From an uncultured Bacteroidia bacterium (GTDB taxonomy: Bacteria > Bacteroidota > Bacteroidia > Bacteroidales > Prolixibacteraceae), in the NCBI GenBank assembly GCA_903923905.1, contig CAIXZH010000079.1, positions 1 through 46,166 of the forward strand: a stretch of DNA of 46,166 bases, written 5' to 3'. Each line of letters starts with the position of its first letter. Within the stretch, counting starts at the first letter, position 1. A program made the translations under genes and the position numbers. Below, one piece after another: positions 17,438-27,306 of this stretch. The notes under the pieces are model-generated. The model saw nothing but the letters and a program-made list of their open reading frames with translations, was not told where the DNA came from and ran no database searches.

Positions 17438-18811
17438 TCAACGAATGCAGTCCATGGCACAGGAATGGCATTTGGAGACTTCTCCTCTTAGCCGCTTATT
17501 GACCAGTTTATCGATTACATCACGCAGTTTTTCAATTTTTATCTCAGCCAGTACCTCGTGGGCGAAGGCAAACATTAACATGAGCCTTGCCTCCTTCTCG
17601 TTGATCCCCCTCGCCTGAAGATAGAAAAGTGCTTCATCGTTAATGCGACCAACAGTGGCACCATGAGAGCATTTTACATCATCGTTATCAATAACTAACT
17701 GAGGTTTGGTATTCATTTTCGCTGCATTGGTGAGCAACACGTTGTTATTCCGTTGATATGCAGCGGTTTTAACGGCATGGGGCAAAACATGAATCCGACC
17801 GGTAAAACCACCTGTGGAACTGTCGTCCAGAATGTTCTTATACAGCTGATCGCTTTGACAATTCGGCCTGATATGTTCTATATTCGTGTAATTATCAACA
17901 TGTTGATTTTTATCGGACAAAGCCAGGCCGCAAATTTTGGCAGAGGCATGTTCTCCATCCAGTAAAACCCTGAGATTATTCCGTATAATTCCTCCATGCA
18001 GCGTTATAGCATTGGTAACCAATTGCGAACCGCCTGCCTGACGGATGTAAAGCCCTGAAAGACTTGCAGTTTTATTATGCTGATTTTGAATGCTGTAAAG
18101 ATCAATAACTGCATCTTCACCAATTTCAATTTCAGTGAGATTATTGTTGATATATTGCTGTGGCATCAAGGTGTGATCGCAGAACATGATCCTGGCCTGA
18201 CTATTCTTCCCTGCAATGACCAGGTTCCGTTGAGTTACATAGAGGTCATCCTCACTCCGCAGGATATTAATCAACTGCAAAGGTTTGGCTAAGTGAGTAT
18301 TATCCGGGATATAAATAAATACTCCATCCTGTGCAAACAGGGTGTTCATCGCTGTTAACGGATCCTCCTTCGACTGGGCTAATTTGCCATAGTATTTTTC
18401 AATAAGTTCCGTATTTTCAACCATAGCCTTGCGGAGGCTTTTTACGATAACCCCTTCGGGAAAGGAGGTGTTCCGGTTGCCGGCTTCATCGTACCAGCCA
18501 TTGACCACGAGGATCAAATGAGTATCAAATTCGGGAACATCACAGCTAAATACCTCATTCAGATTAACTTCAAAGTCATCTGGCTTAAATGACCGTCTGA
18601 AATTTTCGTTGTCAAAAAGGCGTGTGAGGTCGGTATATTTATAATTTTCGGTTCTGAATCCCGGAATACCCATCCGCTGAAAAGCCTGGAGGGCAGGTTG
18701 ACGGGTCTGGTTCACCCACCCGGGCAGACCCTCTCCAATCGTCGCCAGATTTGTGTCATAAATTTCGCTGATCCTTTTGACTGCTGTTATTTTTTCTAAT
18801 ACCTCTGCCAT
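17438..18811 (-). CDS. sufD: SufD, Fe-S cluster scaffold subunit
   Basis: A 457-residue SufBD-family protein that forms the SufBC2D complex. The N-terminal helical part is followed by a right-handed beta-helix core with NYTNIEHIRPNCQSDQLYKN and GGFTGRIHVLPHAVKTAAYQRNNNVLL. The end CSHGATVGRINDEALFYLQARGI has the conserved His used at the SufB-SufD interface. It starts 2 bp after the stop of sufC, which implies tight translational coupling. It is shorter than SufB and lacks the SufB-specific cysteine-rich N-terminal half. Confidence 0.92.
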   Translation of the reverse strand: MAEVLEKITAVKRISEIYDTNLATIGEGLPGWVNQTRQPALQAFQRMGIPGFRTENYKYTDLTRLFDNENFRRSFKPDDFEVNLNEVFSCDVPEFDTHLILVVNGWYDEAGNRNTSFPEGVIVKSLRKAMVENTELIEKYYGKLAQSKEDPLTAMNTLFAQDGVFIYIPDNTHLAKPLQLINILRSEDDLYVTQRNLVIAGKNSQARIMFCDHTLMPQQYINNNLTEIEIGEDAVIDLYSIQNQHNKTASLSGLYIRQAGGSQLVTNAITLHGGIIRNNLRVLLDGEHASAKICGLALSDKNQHVDNYTNIEHIRPNCQSDQLYKNILDDSSTGGFTGRIHVLPHAVKTAAYQRNNNVLLTNAAKMNTKPQLVIDNDDVKCSHGATVGRINDEALFYLQARGINEKEARLMLMFAFAHEVLAEIKIEKLRDVIDKLVNKRLRGEVSKCHSCAMDCIR

Positions 18812-18813
18812 AA

Positions 18814-19563
18814 CTATTCCTGCTCTTTTTTAATCCAGTCATAGCCCTTCTCCTCAAGCTCAAAGGCTAACTCTTTTCCTGCCGATTTGACAATTCGCCC
18901 TTCGTAAAGGACATGTACAAAATCAGGCACAATATAGTCGAGCAAACGCTGATAATGAGTGACCAGAATTGTTGCATTATAGGGAGATTTAAGCATATTC
19001 ACTCCGTTGGAAACAATCCGGAGGGCATCAATATCGAGACCGCTGTCGGTTTCATCGAGGATGGCCAGTTTGGGTTCGAGCATAGCCATCTGGAAGATCT
19101 CATTTTTCTTTTTTTCTCCACCTGAAAACCCCTCATTTACAGAGCGGTTAGTGAGCTGTGAATCAATCTGTACCATCGCCTTTTTCTCGCGCATCAGCTT
19201 GAGAAAATCTCCGGCCGACAACTCTTTCTCATTACGGTATTTTCGGTGTTCATTCACGGCAGTTTTCAGGAAATTGACCATGCTGACTCCCGGTATTTCA
19301 ACAGGGTACTGGAAACTGAGGAACAATCCCTCTTTGGCCCTGACATCGGGTGACATATCAAATATATTTTTACCGTTAAAGGTGATCGTTCCATGGGTCA
19401 CTTCAAAATTGGTGTTTCCGGCCAGGACATTGGCCAACGTACTTTTTCCGGACCCATTTGGCCCCATAATTGCGTGAACCTCCCCGGCATTCACCGTAAG
19501 GTTTATCCCCTTGAGGATATCTTTCCCTTCAACCTTTGCGTATAAATCTTTAATTACGAGCAT
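18814..19563 (-). CDS. sufC: SufC ATPase
   Basis: This 249-residue ABC-type ATPase powers Fe-S assembly on SufBD in the cytoplasm. Walker A is GPNGSGKSTLANVLAG near residues 34-49. The ABC signature is FSGGEKKKNEI near 144, where the EKKKxE form is characteristic of SufC, and Walker B is LAILDETDSGLDIDA. It lies between sufB (43-bp gap) and sufD (2-bp gap). Confidence 0.94.
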   Translation of the reverse strand: MLVIKDLYAKVEGKDILKGINLTVNAGEVHAIMGPNGSGKSTLANVLAGNTNFEVTHGTITFNGKNIFDMSPDVRAKEGLFLSFQYPVEIPGVSMVNFLKTAVNEHRKYRNEKELSAGDFLKLMREKKAMVQIDSQLTNRSVNEGFSGGEKKKNEIFQMAMLEPKLAILDETDSGLDIDALRIVSNGVNMLKSPYNATILVTHYQRLLDYIVPDFVHVLYEGRIVKSAGKELAFELEEKGYDWIKKEQE

Positions 19564-19606
19564 CTTCTATAATTGTAATTTCATTTTTCATTCCTTCATT
19601 CCTTCA

Positions 19607-21052
19607 TTAACCAACGCTTCCTTCAAGGCTGATCTGCAACAATTTCTGAGCTTCAACGGCAAATTCCATCGGCAATTTATTGATGACTTCGCGTGCATAG
19701 CCATTGACAATCATACCAATGGCATCCTCGGTGGAAATTCCCCGCTGATTGCAGTAAAAAATCTGGTCTTCCCCGATTTTGGAAGTGGTTGCTTCATGTT
19801 CAATAATTGAACTGCTATTGCCAACCTCGATATACGGAAAGGTATGAGCCCCACATGTATCGCCCAGTAATAGGGAGTCACACTGTGAGTAATTACGTGC
19901 ATTCTCGGCTTTTGGAGCTACCCGCACCAGACCACGGTAGGAGTTGGAACTGTGGCCTGCCGAAATCCCCTTGGAGACGATGGTACTCTTGGTATTTTTC
20001 CCTATATGGATCATTTTGGTACCTGTATCGGCCTGCTGGAAGTTATTGGTCAGGGCAACTGAATTGAATTCTGCGACAGAATTGTCACCCATAAGGACAC
20101 AACTTGGATATTTCCAGGTAATTGCAGAACCGGTTTCTACCTGATTCCAGAGTATTTTTGAGGAAATACCTTTGCAAATCCCCCGTTTGGTCACAAAATT
20201 GAAGATCCCACCCAATCCATTCTTATCGCCGGGATACCAGTTCTGAACCGTTGAATATTTGACCTCGGCTCGATCCAATGCAATAATCTCAACCACGGCC
20301 GCATGAAGCTGATTCTCATCCCGCATCGGGGCAGTACATCCCTCAAGATAAGAGACATAGCTATCGTCGTCTGCAATGATCAGCGTGCGTTCAAACTGCC
20401 CGGTATTTTGGGCGTTGATCCGGAAGTAGGTGGATAATTCCATCGGACAACGGGTCCCTTTCGGAATGTAGACAAACGATCCGTCAGAGAAAACAGCTGA
20501 ATTGAGTGCAGCAAAGTAGTTGTCGTTGTATGGCACGGCCATCCCAAGGTATTTCTGGATCAAATCGGGATGATGTTTGACCGCTTCGCTGAAGGAACAA
20601 AAGATAATGCCCCGTTCAGCGAGGGTTTCTTTAAAGGTCGTTTTCACCGAAACACTGTCAATGACTGCGTCGACGGCAACGCCGGAAAGCATTTTCTGTT
20701 CCTCGAGCGGTATCCCCAGTTTCTCGAAGGTACGTAACAATTCCGGATCAACTTCGTTGAGGCTTTCATATTTCGCTTGCTGTGTTGGAGCAGCATAGAA
20801 TATAATATCCTGATAGTCAATCTGCGGAATCTTTAACTGAGCCCATTCAGGCATTTTCATGGTCAGCCAGCGACGGTAGGCCTTAAGGCGGAACTCGAGC
20901 ATAAATTCGGGCTCGTCCTTCTTGGCGGAAATAATCCGGATTACCTCCTCATTCAACCCTTTTACAATAGTATCAGTTTCTATATCAGATACAAAGCCAA
21001 ATCTATAATCGCGCTGGGTGACCTCATGTATTAATTTATTTTGGTCTTCCAT
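19607..21052 (-). CDS. sufB: SufB, Fe-S cluster scaffold subunit
   Basis: A 481-residue SufB scaffold on which [Fe-S] clusters are built. YKYP-type core elements include [21 protein letters not shown] (here [18 protein letters not shown]) and [22 protein letters not shown] with the conserved Cys. [16 protein letters not shown] and [21 protein letters not shown] carry the catalytic His/Glu region near the end. The ATG at 21052 is preferred to a TTG six codons upstream. It is the first gene of sufB-C-D-S-E-MIP18. The divergent thiL begins 148 bp away, so this gap carries both promoters. Confidence 0.94.
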   Translation of the reverse strand: MEDQNKLIHEVTQRDYRFGFVSDIETDTIVKGLNEEVIRIISAKKDEPEFMLEFRLKAYRRWLTMKMPEWAQLKIPQIDYQDIIFYAAPTQQAKYESLNEVDPELLRTFEKLGIPLEEQKMLSGVAVDAVIDSVSVKTTFKETLAERGIIFCSFSEAVKHHPDLIQKYLGMAVPYNDNYFAALNSAVFSDGSFVYIPKGTRCPMELSTYFRINAQNTGQFERTLIIADDDSYVSYLEGCTAPMRDENQLHAAVVEIIALDRAEVKYSTVQNWYPGDKNGLGGIFNFVTKRGICKGISSKILWNQVETGSAITWKYPSCVLMGDNSVAEFNSVALTNNFQQADTGTKMIHIGKNTKSTIVSKGISAGHSSNSYRGLVRVAPKAENARNYSQCDSLLLGDTCGAHTFPYIEVGNSSSIIEHEATTSKIGEDQIFYCNQRGISTEDAIGMIVNGYAREVINKLPMEFAVEAQKLLQISLEGSVG

Positions 21053-21136
21053 GATAATTTTTGAGTTCAATATTTATACCAGTAACAAACAAATGCAGCA
21101 AATTCCTATTGGCTGCTTAAATAGACTGGTTTTAAA

Positions 21137-21167
21137 TTGCAAAGATACAAAATGAACATTACTTTTG
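21137..21167 (+). promoter_or_regulatory. Predicted Bacteroidota promoter for thiL
   Basis: TTG at 21137-21139 and TACTTTTG at 21160-21167 are separated by 20 bp. This matches the Bacteroidota primary-sigma pattern TTG-N(17-23)-TAnnTTTG. Transcription would begin near 21173, about 28 bp before the thiL ATG. Confidence 0.5.
21140..21147 (-). promoter_or_regulatory. Predicted -7 box for the suf operon
   Basis: On the minus strand the sequence reads TATCTTTG, a perfect TAnnTTTG box, about 90 bp upstream of sufB. The nearest TTTG lies 25 bp further upstream (21173-21176), a little beyond the usual spacing. The overlap with the thiL promoter suggests that the two directions may compete for RNA polymerase. 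Confidence 0.4.
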
Positions 21168-21200
21168 AGGTCCAAAATTCTAAATAAAAGATGATCTTGT

Positions 21201-22247
21201 ATGGCAAACGCAACGTACAGTAAAACAGAACTTTCTGAACTTGGAGAGTTCGGCTTAATCCGTCGGCTGACTGAAAATATCGTATTGAAAAACGATAGTA
21301 CCATAAAAGGAGTTGGCGATGACTGCGCGGTACTCGATTTTAAGAATAAAAAAATTGTCGTCACCACCGATCTTCTGACCGAGGGGGTCCATTTTAACCT
21401 GATGTATGTGCCTTTACGCCATCTGGGCTATAAGGCAGTAACAGTTAATCTGAGTGACGTTTATGCGATGAATGCCACACCTAAACAAATTACGGTTTCT
21501 ATAGCTGTCTCTTCAAAAATGTCGGTTGAAGCTATTGATGAGCTCTACATCGGAATTTACCTGGCCTGCGAAAGGTATGGGGTCGATCTTGTCGGAGGTG
21601 ATACTACCACTTCAATTACTGGACTTCTGATCTCTGTGACCGCTATCGGTGAGGCTGACGATGAGGATCTGGTTTATCGAAACGGGGCTAAAGACACCGA
21701 TATCTTATGTGTTACCGGTGACCTTGGCGGAGCCTACATGGGGTTACAGTTGCTCGAGAGGGAGAACGAGGTGTTTAAAGTAAATCCCAAAATGGTGCCT
21801 CAATTTACCGGTTATGATTATATTCTTGAACGGCAATTAAAACCTGAGGCCAGAAAGGATATCCCATTGCTTTTTAAAGAGTTAGGCATTAAACCTACCT
21901 CCATGATAGACATATCCGACGGACTCTCTTCTGAAATACTACATCTGTGTACCCAAAGTGAGGTGGGTTGCCGGCTTTATGAAGACCGGCTGCTGTATGA
22001 TAATCAAACTAAAAAGATGGCTGCAGAGCTGAATATTAATCCGTTAGTGGCCGCTTTAAATGGGGGTGAAGACTACGAATTGCTCTTTACCCTTCCCGTA
22101 AGTGACAATGATAAAATCCGGAATCATCCCGATATCTCCATAATCGGGTACATCACCAATAAAAGTGAAGGGGTTAACCTGATTACAGCAGGAATGGGCC
22201 AGGCAATTCCATTGAAGGCGCAGGGGTGGAATCCGTTGAAAGACTGA
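21201..22247 (+). CDS. thiL: Thiamine-monophosphate kinase
   Basis: A 348-residue ThiL, which phosphorylates thiamine monophosphate to the diphosphate cofactor. Family signatures are ELGEFGLIRRLT, GVGDDCAVLD (nucleotide binding), TTDLLTEGVHFNL, NLSDVYAMNATP, GGDTTTS and the later MIDISDGLSSEILHLC and NGGEDYELLFTLP. Motif order and length are normal. It stands alone on the plus strand, divergent from suf. Confidence 0.92.
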   Translation: MANATYSKTELSELGEFGLIRRLTENIVLKNDSTIKGVGDDCAVLDFKNKKIVVTTDLLTEGVHFNLMYVPLRHLGYKAVTVNLSDVYAMNATPKQITVSIAVSSKMSVEAIDELYIGIYLACERYGVDLVGGDTTTSITGLLISVTAIGEADDEDLVYRNGAKDTDILCVTGDLGGAYMGLQLLERENEVFKVNPKMVPQFTGYDYILERQLKPEARKDIPLLFKELGIKPTSMIDISDGLSSEILHLCTQSEVGCRLYEDRLLYDNQTKKMAAELNINPLVAALNGGEDYELLFTLPVSDNDKIRNHPDISIIGYITNKSEGVNLITAGMGQAIPLKAQGWNPLKD

Positions 22248-22471
22248 TTTACAACAGCTAAGTGAATTGAAAAACTATGTCGATGCATGGATTTCAAAAG
22301 AAAAGACTGCCAGAGTCATCCACGGCTTTGGCAAATAGGCACAACTGAACCGATGCAGAGTAATCGTTTGGGTTGGACACGTGCCTCGGCTTTTGAATTA
22401 AGAGATATCGTTAGAATAATACCAAGGTCTTCAAAATACTGTCCGAAAATGAACATAAGCCAGTTCAAAAA

Positions 22472-22487
22472 TGTACACTTATGTACA
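22472..22487. promoter_or_regulatory. TGTACA palindrome, possible activator site
   Basis: The sequence TGTACACTTATGTACA is a palindromic pair of hexamers. It ends 55 bp upstream of the -24 element of the predicted sigma-54 promoter. Enhancer-binding activators of sigma-54 commonly bind upstream inverted repeats, so this is a candidate site. The link is inference only, because no regulator gene lies nearby. Confidence 0.35.
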
Positions 22488-22542
22488 ATCTGTTTTGACC
22501 TTCCGGAATTTATATCTTTGTAATTCAACTATATATTGTAAC

Positions 22543-22558
22543 TGGCACGACTCTTGTC
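22543..22558 (+). promoter_or_regulatory. Predicted sigma-54 (-24/-12) promoter
   Basis: TGGCACGACTCTTGTC preceded by C matches the RpoN consensus YTGGCACGRNNNTTGCW at 15 of 17 positions, including the invariant GG. The two mismatches are after TTG in the -12 element. The GG-to-TG spacing is standard. Start of transcription is expected near 22570, 117 bp before the ABC ATPase ATG. I found no comparable intergenic match elsewhere in the window. Confidence 0.6.
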
Positions 22559-22686
22559 TGGAAATAAAATATTAGGGGTTAAATCTTTTGAAAAATCGAC
22601 GATTTAGTGTAACAATTTGATAAACTTCACGTCTAATAAGTTTAGGTCGGCGTGAATGGAGAATAAATGATAAAAAATTAAATAAA

Positions 22687-23400
22687 ATGATACAGATTAG
22701 TAATCTGCATAAGTCATACGTGATGGGCAGTAACAGTCTTCATGTTTTAAAAGGGTTGGATCTGGATATCCAGGAGGGGGAATTTGTTTCGATTATGGGG
22801 TCCTCCGGATCGGGGAAGTCCACCCTTTTGAATATTCTGGGGATCCTGGATGACTATGACCAGGGGACTTACCATCTTGGGGGCAAATTAATTCAGGGGC
22901 TGAATGAAACCAAGGCGGCCATGACACGCAATGAAATGATCGGATTTATATTCCAGTCCTTCAATCTTATTTCGTTTAAGAATGCTGCTGAAAATGTTGC
23001 ATTACCTCTTTATTATCAGAAAGTTAGTCGGAAGAAGCGAAACCTTATTGCACTCGAATATCTCGATCGGCTTGGGCTGAAAGAGTGGGCCCACCATTTG
23101 CCGAGTGAATTGTCGGGTGGGCAAAAGCAAAGGGTAGCAATTGCCCGTGCACTAATCTCCCAACCTCAGATTATCCTGGCGGATGAACCTACGGGCGCGC
23201 TCGATTCTACTACCTCGTTTGAGGTTATGGATATTCTGAAAGAGATCAATGAGCAGGGGAAAACTGTCATCATCGTTACTCATGAGCATGATATTGCCGC
23301 AATGACCAAAAAAATTATCAGGCTCAAAGATGGAGTAATCGAAGAGGTGATTAAAAATGGAGATCTTCAATTATTTAAAGACCGCGTGCGAACCGAATAA
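22687..23400 (+). CDS. ABC transporter ATP-binding protein (MacB/LolD type)
   Basis: A 237-residue ATPase. Walker A is [15 protein letters not shown] near residues 39-53, the Q-loop is FIFQSFNLI, the signature is [15 protein letters not shown] and Walker B is [27 protein letters not shown] with [10 protein letters not shown] is typical of the LolD/MacB/FtsE group that powers MacB-fold permeases. It lies 11 bp before the first permease gene. With the two permeases, an adaptor and a TolC protein it should form a trans-envelope export machine. Confidence 0.88.
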   Translation: MIQISNLHKSYVMGSNSLHVLKGLDLDIQEGEFVSIMGSSGSGKSTLLNILGILDDYDQGTYHLGGKLIQGLNETKAAMTRNEMIGFIFQSFNLISFKNAAENVALPLYYQKVSRKKRNLIALEYLDRLGLKEWAHHLPSELSGGQKQRVAIARALISQPQIILADEPTGALDSTTSFEVMDILKEINEQGKTVIIVTHEHDIAAMTKKIIRLKDGVIEEVIKNGDLQLFKDRVRTE

Positions 23401-23411
23401 AAACAGACGAT

Positions 23412-24671
23412 ATGTTTGATGTTGATGTTTGGCAGGAGATCTTCTCCACCATTAAGAAAAATAAGTTAAGGACATTTCTCACCGGTTTTTCGGTGGCGTG
23501 GGGCATCTTCATGCTGATGGTCCTTCTGGGATCAGGCAACGGCCTTCAAAATGGTGTGAAAGAGAACTTTGCAAGCAACTCTATAAATATCATGTGGCTT
23601 TGGACCGGTGATACCTCCATCCCTTATCAGGGAATGAAAGAGGGTAGAACCATTAAATTCAACAATGCCGATTATACCTTTCTTAAGGAGAAGGGGGAAA
23701 ATCTTGAACAGGTATCCTCCAGGTACTATCTACCGGGAACCATCGTCTATACCTACAAAAATGAGTATGGCTCCTTTGAAACCTCATCATGCCATCCTGC
23801 CTTACTGGAGATGGAAAAAGTAATTATTGCTTCAGGAAGGTTCATAAATGATATGGATATGAATGATTCCCGGAAGGTAATTGTGATTGGGGAGAATGTT
23901 CGGAAGGCCTTGTTCAAGGAGGAAGATCCGATAGGCAAGTATGTAAAGCTGAATAATGTTCCGTTTAAAGTCATTGGAGTGACCCATGACAAAGCCAGAA
24001 ATGACGAAAGGACCAATTATATTCCGGTAACTACAGCACAGCGGATTTTCAATGGCGCTGACAGGGTTCACACTTTTGCCATTACTACGAAAATGGTAAA
24101 AACTGTTGAAGAGGCCGATTCAATCACTGCTAAAGTGAGGCAAGGTTTGGCAATGCGGCATAAATTTGATCCAAATGACAAAAAGGCCATGGGTTCTTTC
24201 AATATGCTGACTGAATATATCCGTACCATGAAAATATTTCAGGCAATCAAAATTTTTGTCTGGATTATTGGTATCGGAACCCTCATTGCCGGGATCGTAG
24301 GAGTGAGCAATATCATGTTGATCCTGGTTAAAGAGCGGACCCGAGAGATTGGAATCCGTAAAGCTTTGGGGGCATCACCCGCATCCGTAATCGGTCTGGT
24401 TTTGCTCGAATCGATCCTGATCACAACAGTTGCAGGATATCTGGGATTAGTGGTTGGGGTGGGCATTATGGAGGGGATCAATTATGCTCTGGAACAGGCC
24501 CTGGCATCAGGGGCCGGAGACGGGATATTTTTTCGCAACCCGACCGTAGATTTTACGACGGCAATTACTTCAATGGTGATTCTGGTTGTTTCCGGTGCAT
24601 TGGCCGGTTACCTGCCTGCCCGCAAAGCCGCGAATGTGAAACCCATTGAAGCGTTGAGAGATGAGAATTGA
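23412..24671 (+). CDS. MacB-like ABC permease, first copy
   Basis: A 419-residue permease of the MacB/FtsX fold. One helix lies near the N-terminus (FLTGFSVAWGIFMLMVLLGSGNGL). A periplasmic MacB core domain covers about 50-285 and includes IASGRFINDMDM and VIGENVRKALF. Three C-terminal helices follow, with VSNIMLILVKERTREIGIRKALGA, the coupling segment to the ATPase. It ends in PIEALRDEN. The ATPase is encoded separately, unlike classical MacB. It is clearly paralogous to the next permease; both share the WGIFML and NDMD elements, so the pair likely forms a heterodimer. A 117-bp gap follows. Confidence 0.88.
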   Translation: MFDVDVWQEIFSTIKKNKLRTFLTGFSVAWGIFMLMVLLGSGNGLQNGVKENFASNSINIMWLWTGDTSIPYQGMKEGRTIKFNNADYTFLKEKGENLEQVSSRYYLPGTIVYTYKNEYGSFETSSCHPALLEMEKVIIASGRFINDMDMNDSRKVIVIGENVRKALFKEEDPIGKYVKLNNVPFKVIGVTHDKARNDERTNYIPVTTAQRIFNGADRVHTFAITTKMVKTVEEADSITAKVRQGLAMRHKFDPNDKKAMGSFNMLTEYIRTMKIFQAIKIFVWIIGIGTLIAGIVGVSNIMLILVKERTREIGIRKALGASPASVIGLVLLESILITTVAGYLGLVVGVGIMEGINYALEQALASGAGDGIFFRNPTVDFTTAITSMVILVVSGALAGYLPARKAANVKPIEALRDEN

Positions 24672-24788
24672 TAATGAAAGAATTAAGGAATTAAAGAATG
24701 AATGGCCAGTTGAAGGCGCAGAGATGATCCTGTGTGATTATCCGGAAAGTTTGTTCGAATTACATTGTTTGCATTAATATTTTAAGTC

Positions 24789-26060
24789 ATGTTTGATATC
24801 GACAGGTGGAATGAAATTTGGAATGCTTTGGCAAAAAACAAGGTCCGGAGTTTGCTCACCGCGTTTGGCGTATTTTGGGGAATCTTCATGCTTATCGTTA
24901 TGGCCGGTGCAGGAAATGGTCTCGAAAATGGGATAACCGAAGGGATCGCAAAATTTGCCGCCAATTCGGCCTTTTTCTGGAGTGAACAGACCAGCGAACC
25001 TTACAAGGGTTTTAAACGGGGACGATACTGGCATATGGATTCAGAAGATCTTCAGTACCTGAAAGACAATGTGCCTGAAATAGAATATATTACTCCAAAA
25101 AATTTCACCGGGCGATTCGGAAACAGTTCAAATGTGATCCGCGATAAAAAAAATGGATCGTTCAATGTCAAAGGGGATTATCCCGATTATGTAAAAATAG
25201 ACCCTGTAACCGTACTGAAAGGACGGTGGATTAATGATATGGATATCCGTGACAAACGAAAAGTGTGTGTTATTGGAGAAAAGGTGTTTGAATCGTTGTT
25301 TGATCCGAAAGAGGATCCGCTGGGAAAGTATCTTAAAATTTCAGGGGTCTATTACCAGGTGGTGGGATTAATCAGGGCAGAAACCAGGATCAATATCAAT
25401 GGAAGAACCGAAGAATCAATATCCTTGCCATTTACAACCATGCTGCAGACCTATAATATGGGAAACCAGGTTCACTTTCTCGCCATTACCGCCCAAAAAG
25501 GGATTCCTGTCAGTGTTGTTGAGGATAAAGTAAAGGAATTCATCAAAAAGAGACATTCCATTGCACCTACCGATCTTCAGGCATTGAACAGTGTGAATAT
25601 CGAAAAGGAGTTTAAGCAGATGAGTGGCCTTTTCCTTGGAATACAGATTCTTACCTGGATTGTTGGTATAGGTACCTTGCTTGCCGGAGTGATCGGGGTA
25701 AGCAATATCATGCTGGTGATTATTAAAGAGCGAACCAAGGAGATTGGTGTACAGCGGGCTATCGGAGCAACACCGCGTACAATTATCGGACAAATAATGA
25801 TGGAAAGCGTTGTGCTGACTACCATCGCCGGATATGTCGGATTGTCCATGGGTGTCGGCCTCCTGGAATTAGTTAACAAGATCATAGAAAGTACGGCTGG
25901 CCAGGGTGGCGATCGCGCGTTCTTTGCACACCCCGAGGTTAGTCTGACGGTTGCCGTTTCAGCGTTAGTCGTCTTGATTATCGCAGGCCTTTTTGCAGGG
26001 ATGATTCCTGCTTCAAGGGCTATCCAGATCAAACCTATAGATGCCTTAAGAGAAGAATAA
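24789..26060 (+). CDS. MacB-like ABC permease, second copy
   Basis: A 423-residue paralogue of the preceding permease, with the same layout: N-terminal helix (LLTAFGVFWGIFMLIVMAGAGNGL), a MacB periplasmic core with LKGRWINDMDIRDKRKVCVIGEKV, and three C-terminal helices around VSNIMLVIIKERTKEIGVQRAIGATP. The end is PIDALREE. Substrate is unknown; MacB-type complexes export macrolides, peptides, lipids or siderophore-like molecules. Located 41 bp before the membrane-fusion gene. Confidence 0.88.
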   Translation: MFDIDRWNEIWNALAKNKVRSLLTAFGVFWGIFMLIVMAGAGNGLENGITEGIAKFAANSAFFWSEQTSEPYKGFKRGRYWHMDSEDLQYLKDNVPEIEYITPKNFTGRFGNSSNVIRDKKNGSFNVKGDYPDYVKIDPVTVLKGRWINDMDIRDKRKVCVIGEKVFESLFDPKEDPLGKYLKISGVYYQVVGLIRAETRININGRTEESISLPFTTMLQTYNMGNQVHFLAITAQKGIPVSVVEDKVKEFIKKRHSIAPTDLQALNSVNIEKEFKQMSGLFLGIQILTWIVGIGTLLAGVIGVSNIMLVIIKERTKEIGVQRAIGATPRTIIGQIMMESVVLTTIAGYVGLSMGVGLLELVNKIIESTAGQGGDRAFFAHPEVSLTVAVSALVVLIIAGLFAGMIPASRAIQIKPIDALREE

Positions 26061-26100
26061 AAGATAAATTAGTATAAATAACAGAATAACTTGGAGTATC

Positions 26101-27240
26101 ATGAAAAAGAATAGTGGAAGTATCCTCAGAAAGATTTTTAAAATTTTCGGGTTCACCCTGCTGGCAGCGGTGTTCATCGGAACACTGGTTTTCCTTTACC
26201 AGAAATCACAGAAAAAACCCGATGTTTTCGAGATTCAGACGGCAAAGATTACCAATATCGTCAAGAAAACCGTGGCAACAGGTTCGGTTATCCCCCGCAA
26301 GGAGATCGAAATCAAACCTCAGGTTTCGGGGATCGTCGAGGAGATATTTATTGTTGCAGGACAGAAGATAAAAGAGGGTGATGTCCTTGCCAGGGTAAAG
26401 ATCATCCCAGATATGGTTAACCTGAATGCTGCCGAATCTCGCGTAAACAGGGCGAAACTAAATCTGGAGGATGCCCGGATCGATTTCGACAGGCAGTCGG
26501 TACTCTTTGGAAAACAGGTGATCTCGAAAGAGGAGTTTCAAAAGGCTAAGCTGGCCTTCAATTCAGCTAAGGAAGAGATGGAAGCGGCAGATAACAACCT
26601 GGAACTGATCCGCAAAGGGGTCACAAAAAGTTCAGCAACAACGACCAATACCCTGATCCGTTCCACCATTCAGGGGATGGTACTTGACGTACCGGTCAAA
26701 GAGGGTTTCTCTGTTATTCAGGCGAATACATTTAATGCAGGAACAACCATTGCCATTATTGCAGATATGAACGATATGATTTTCCAGGGCAAGGTGGACG
26801 AAACCGAAGTGGGGAAAATTAAGGAGGGGATGAATATCGAATTGACCATCGGAGCTATTGAATCTGAAAAATTTAATGCGGAACTGAAATATATCGCACC
26901 TAAAGGAGCAGTCGATAACGGAGCTATTCAGTTTGATATCAAAGCAGATGTAAAGCTCAAGGAAAATCAGTTTATCCGCTCTGGTTACAGTGCAAACGCC
27001 AATATTGTCCTTGAAAAACGCGACAGTGTGTTGGCTATTCCCGAAGGATTACTGAAGTTTCAAAAAGATTCTGCCTTTGTTGAAGTGGAGTCACTTCCTC
27101 AGAAATTTGATAAGCGGTTCGTTAAAACAGGCATTTCTGACGGGATTAATATTGAGATCATCTCCGGAATTACCAAAACTGACCGGTTGAAAGGACTGCT
27201 GGTAGATCCAAAAAAGAAAGTGGCTGATAAAAAATCGTAA
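26101..27240 (+). CDS. Periplasmic adaptor (HlyD/MacA family)
   Basis: A 379-residue membrane-fusion protein that links the MacB-like permeases to the outer-membrane channel. One N-terminal helix (FGFTLLAAVFIGTLVFLY) anchors it. The lipoyl half-motifs EIEIKPQVSGIVEEIFIVAGQKIKEGDVLARV near 70-100 and IRSTIQGMVLDVPVKEGFSV near 185-205 flank a coiled coil of about 100-180. A beta-barrel and membrane-proximal domain follow. The length is standard for MacA relatives. Confidence 0.88.
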   Translation: MKKNSGSILRKIFKIFGFTLLAAVFIGTLVFLYQKSQKKPDVFEIQTAKITNIVKKTVATGSVIPRKEIEIKPQVSGIVEEIFIVAGQKIKEGDVLARVKIIPDMVNLNAAESRVNRAKLNLEDARIDFDRQSVLFGKQVISKEEFQKAKLAFNSAKEEMEAADNNLELIRKGVTKSSATTTNTLIRSTIQGMVLDVPVKEGFSVIQANTFNAGTTIAIIADMNDMIFQGKVDETEVGKIKEGMNIELTIGAIESEKFNAELKYIAPKGAVDNGAIQFDIKADVKLKENQFIRSGYSANANIVLEKRDSVLAIPEGLLKFQKDSAFVEVESLPQKFDKRFVKTGISDGINIEIISGITKTDRLKGLLVDPKKKVADKKS

Positions 27241-27306
27241 AATCCTGAAATAACACCTAAACATTTAATAATTTAGCGAGTCCGCTGATCCTTAAAATTT
27301 TCACCT

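Larger units (their letters stand above)
22248..22686. other. 439-bp intergenic region ahead of the export operon
   Basis: No convincing gene is seen. The region holds a palindrome of two TGTACA hexamers at 22472-22487, a TATCTTTG box at 22513-22520 with a poorly spaced TTTG before it, and a strong sigma-54 promoter match at 22543-22558. The leader between that site and the ABC ATPase gene is about 130 bp, long enough for a regulatory untranslated region. Confidence 0.5.

Noticed and set aside
22316-22528. Short frames in the gap before the ABC operon
   Set aside because: Both strands have similar short frames that overlap the promoter region, with no conserved-looking composition.
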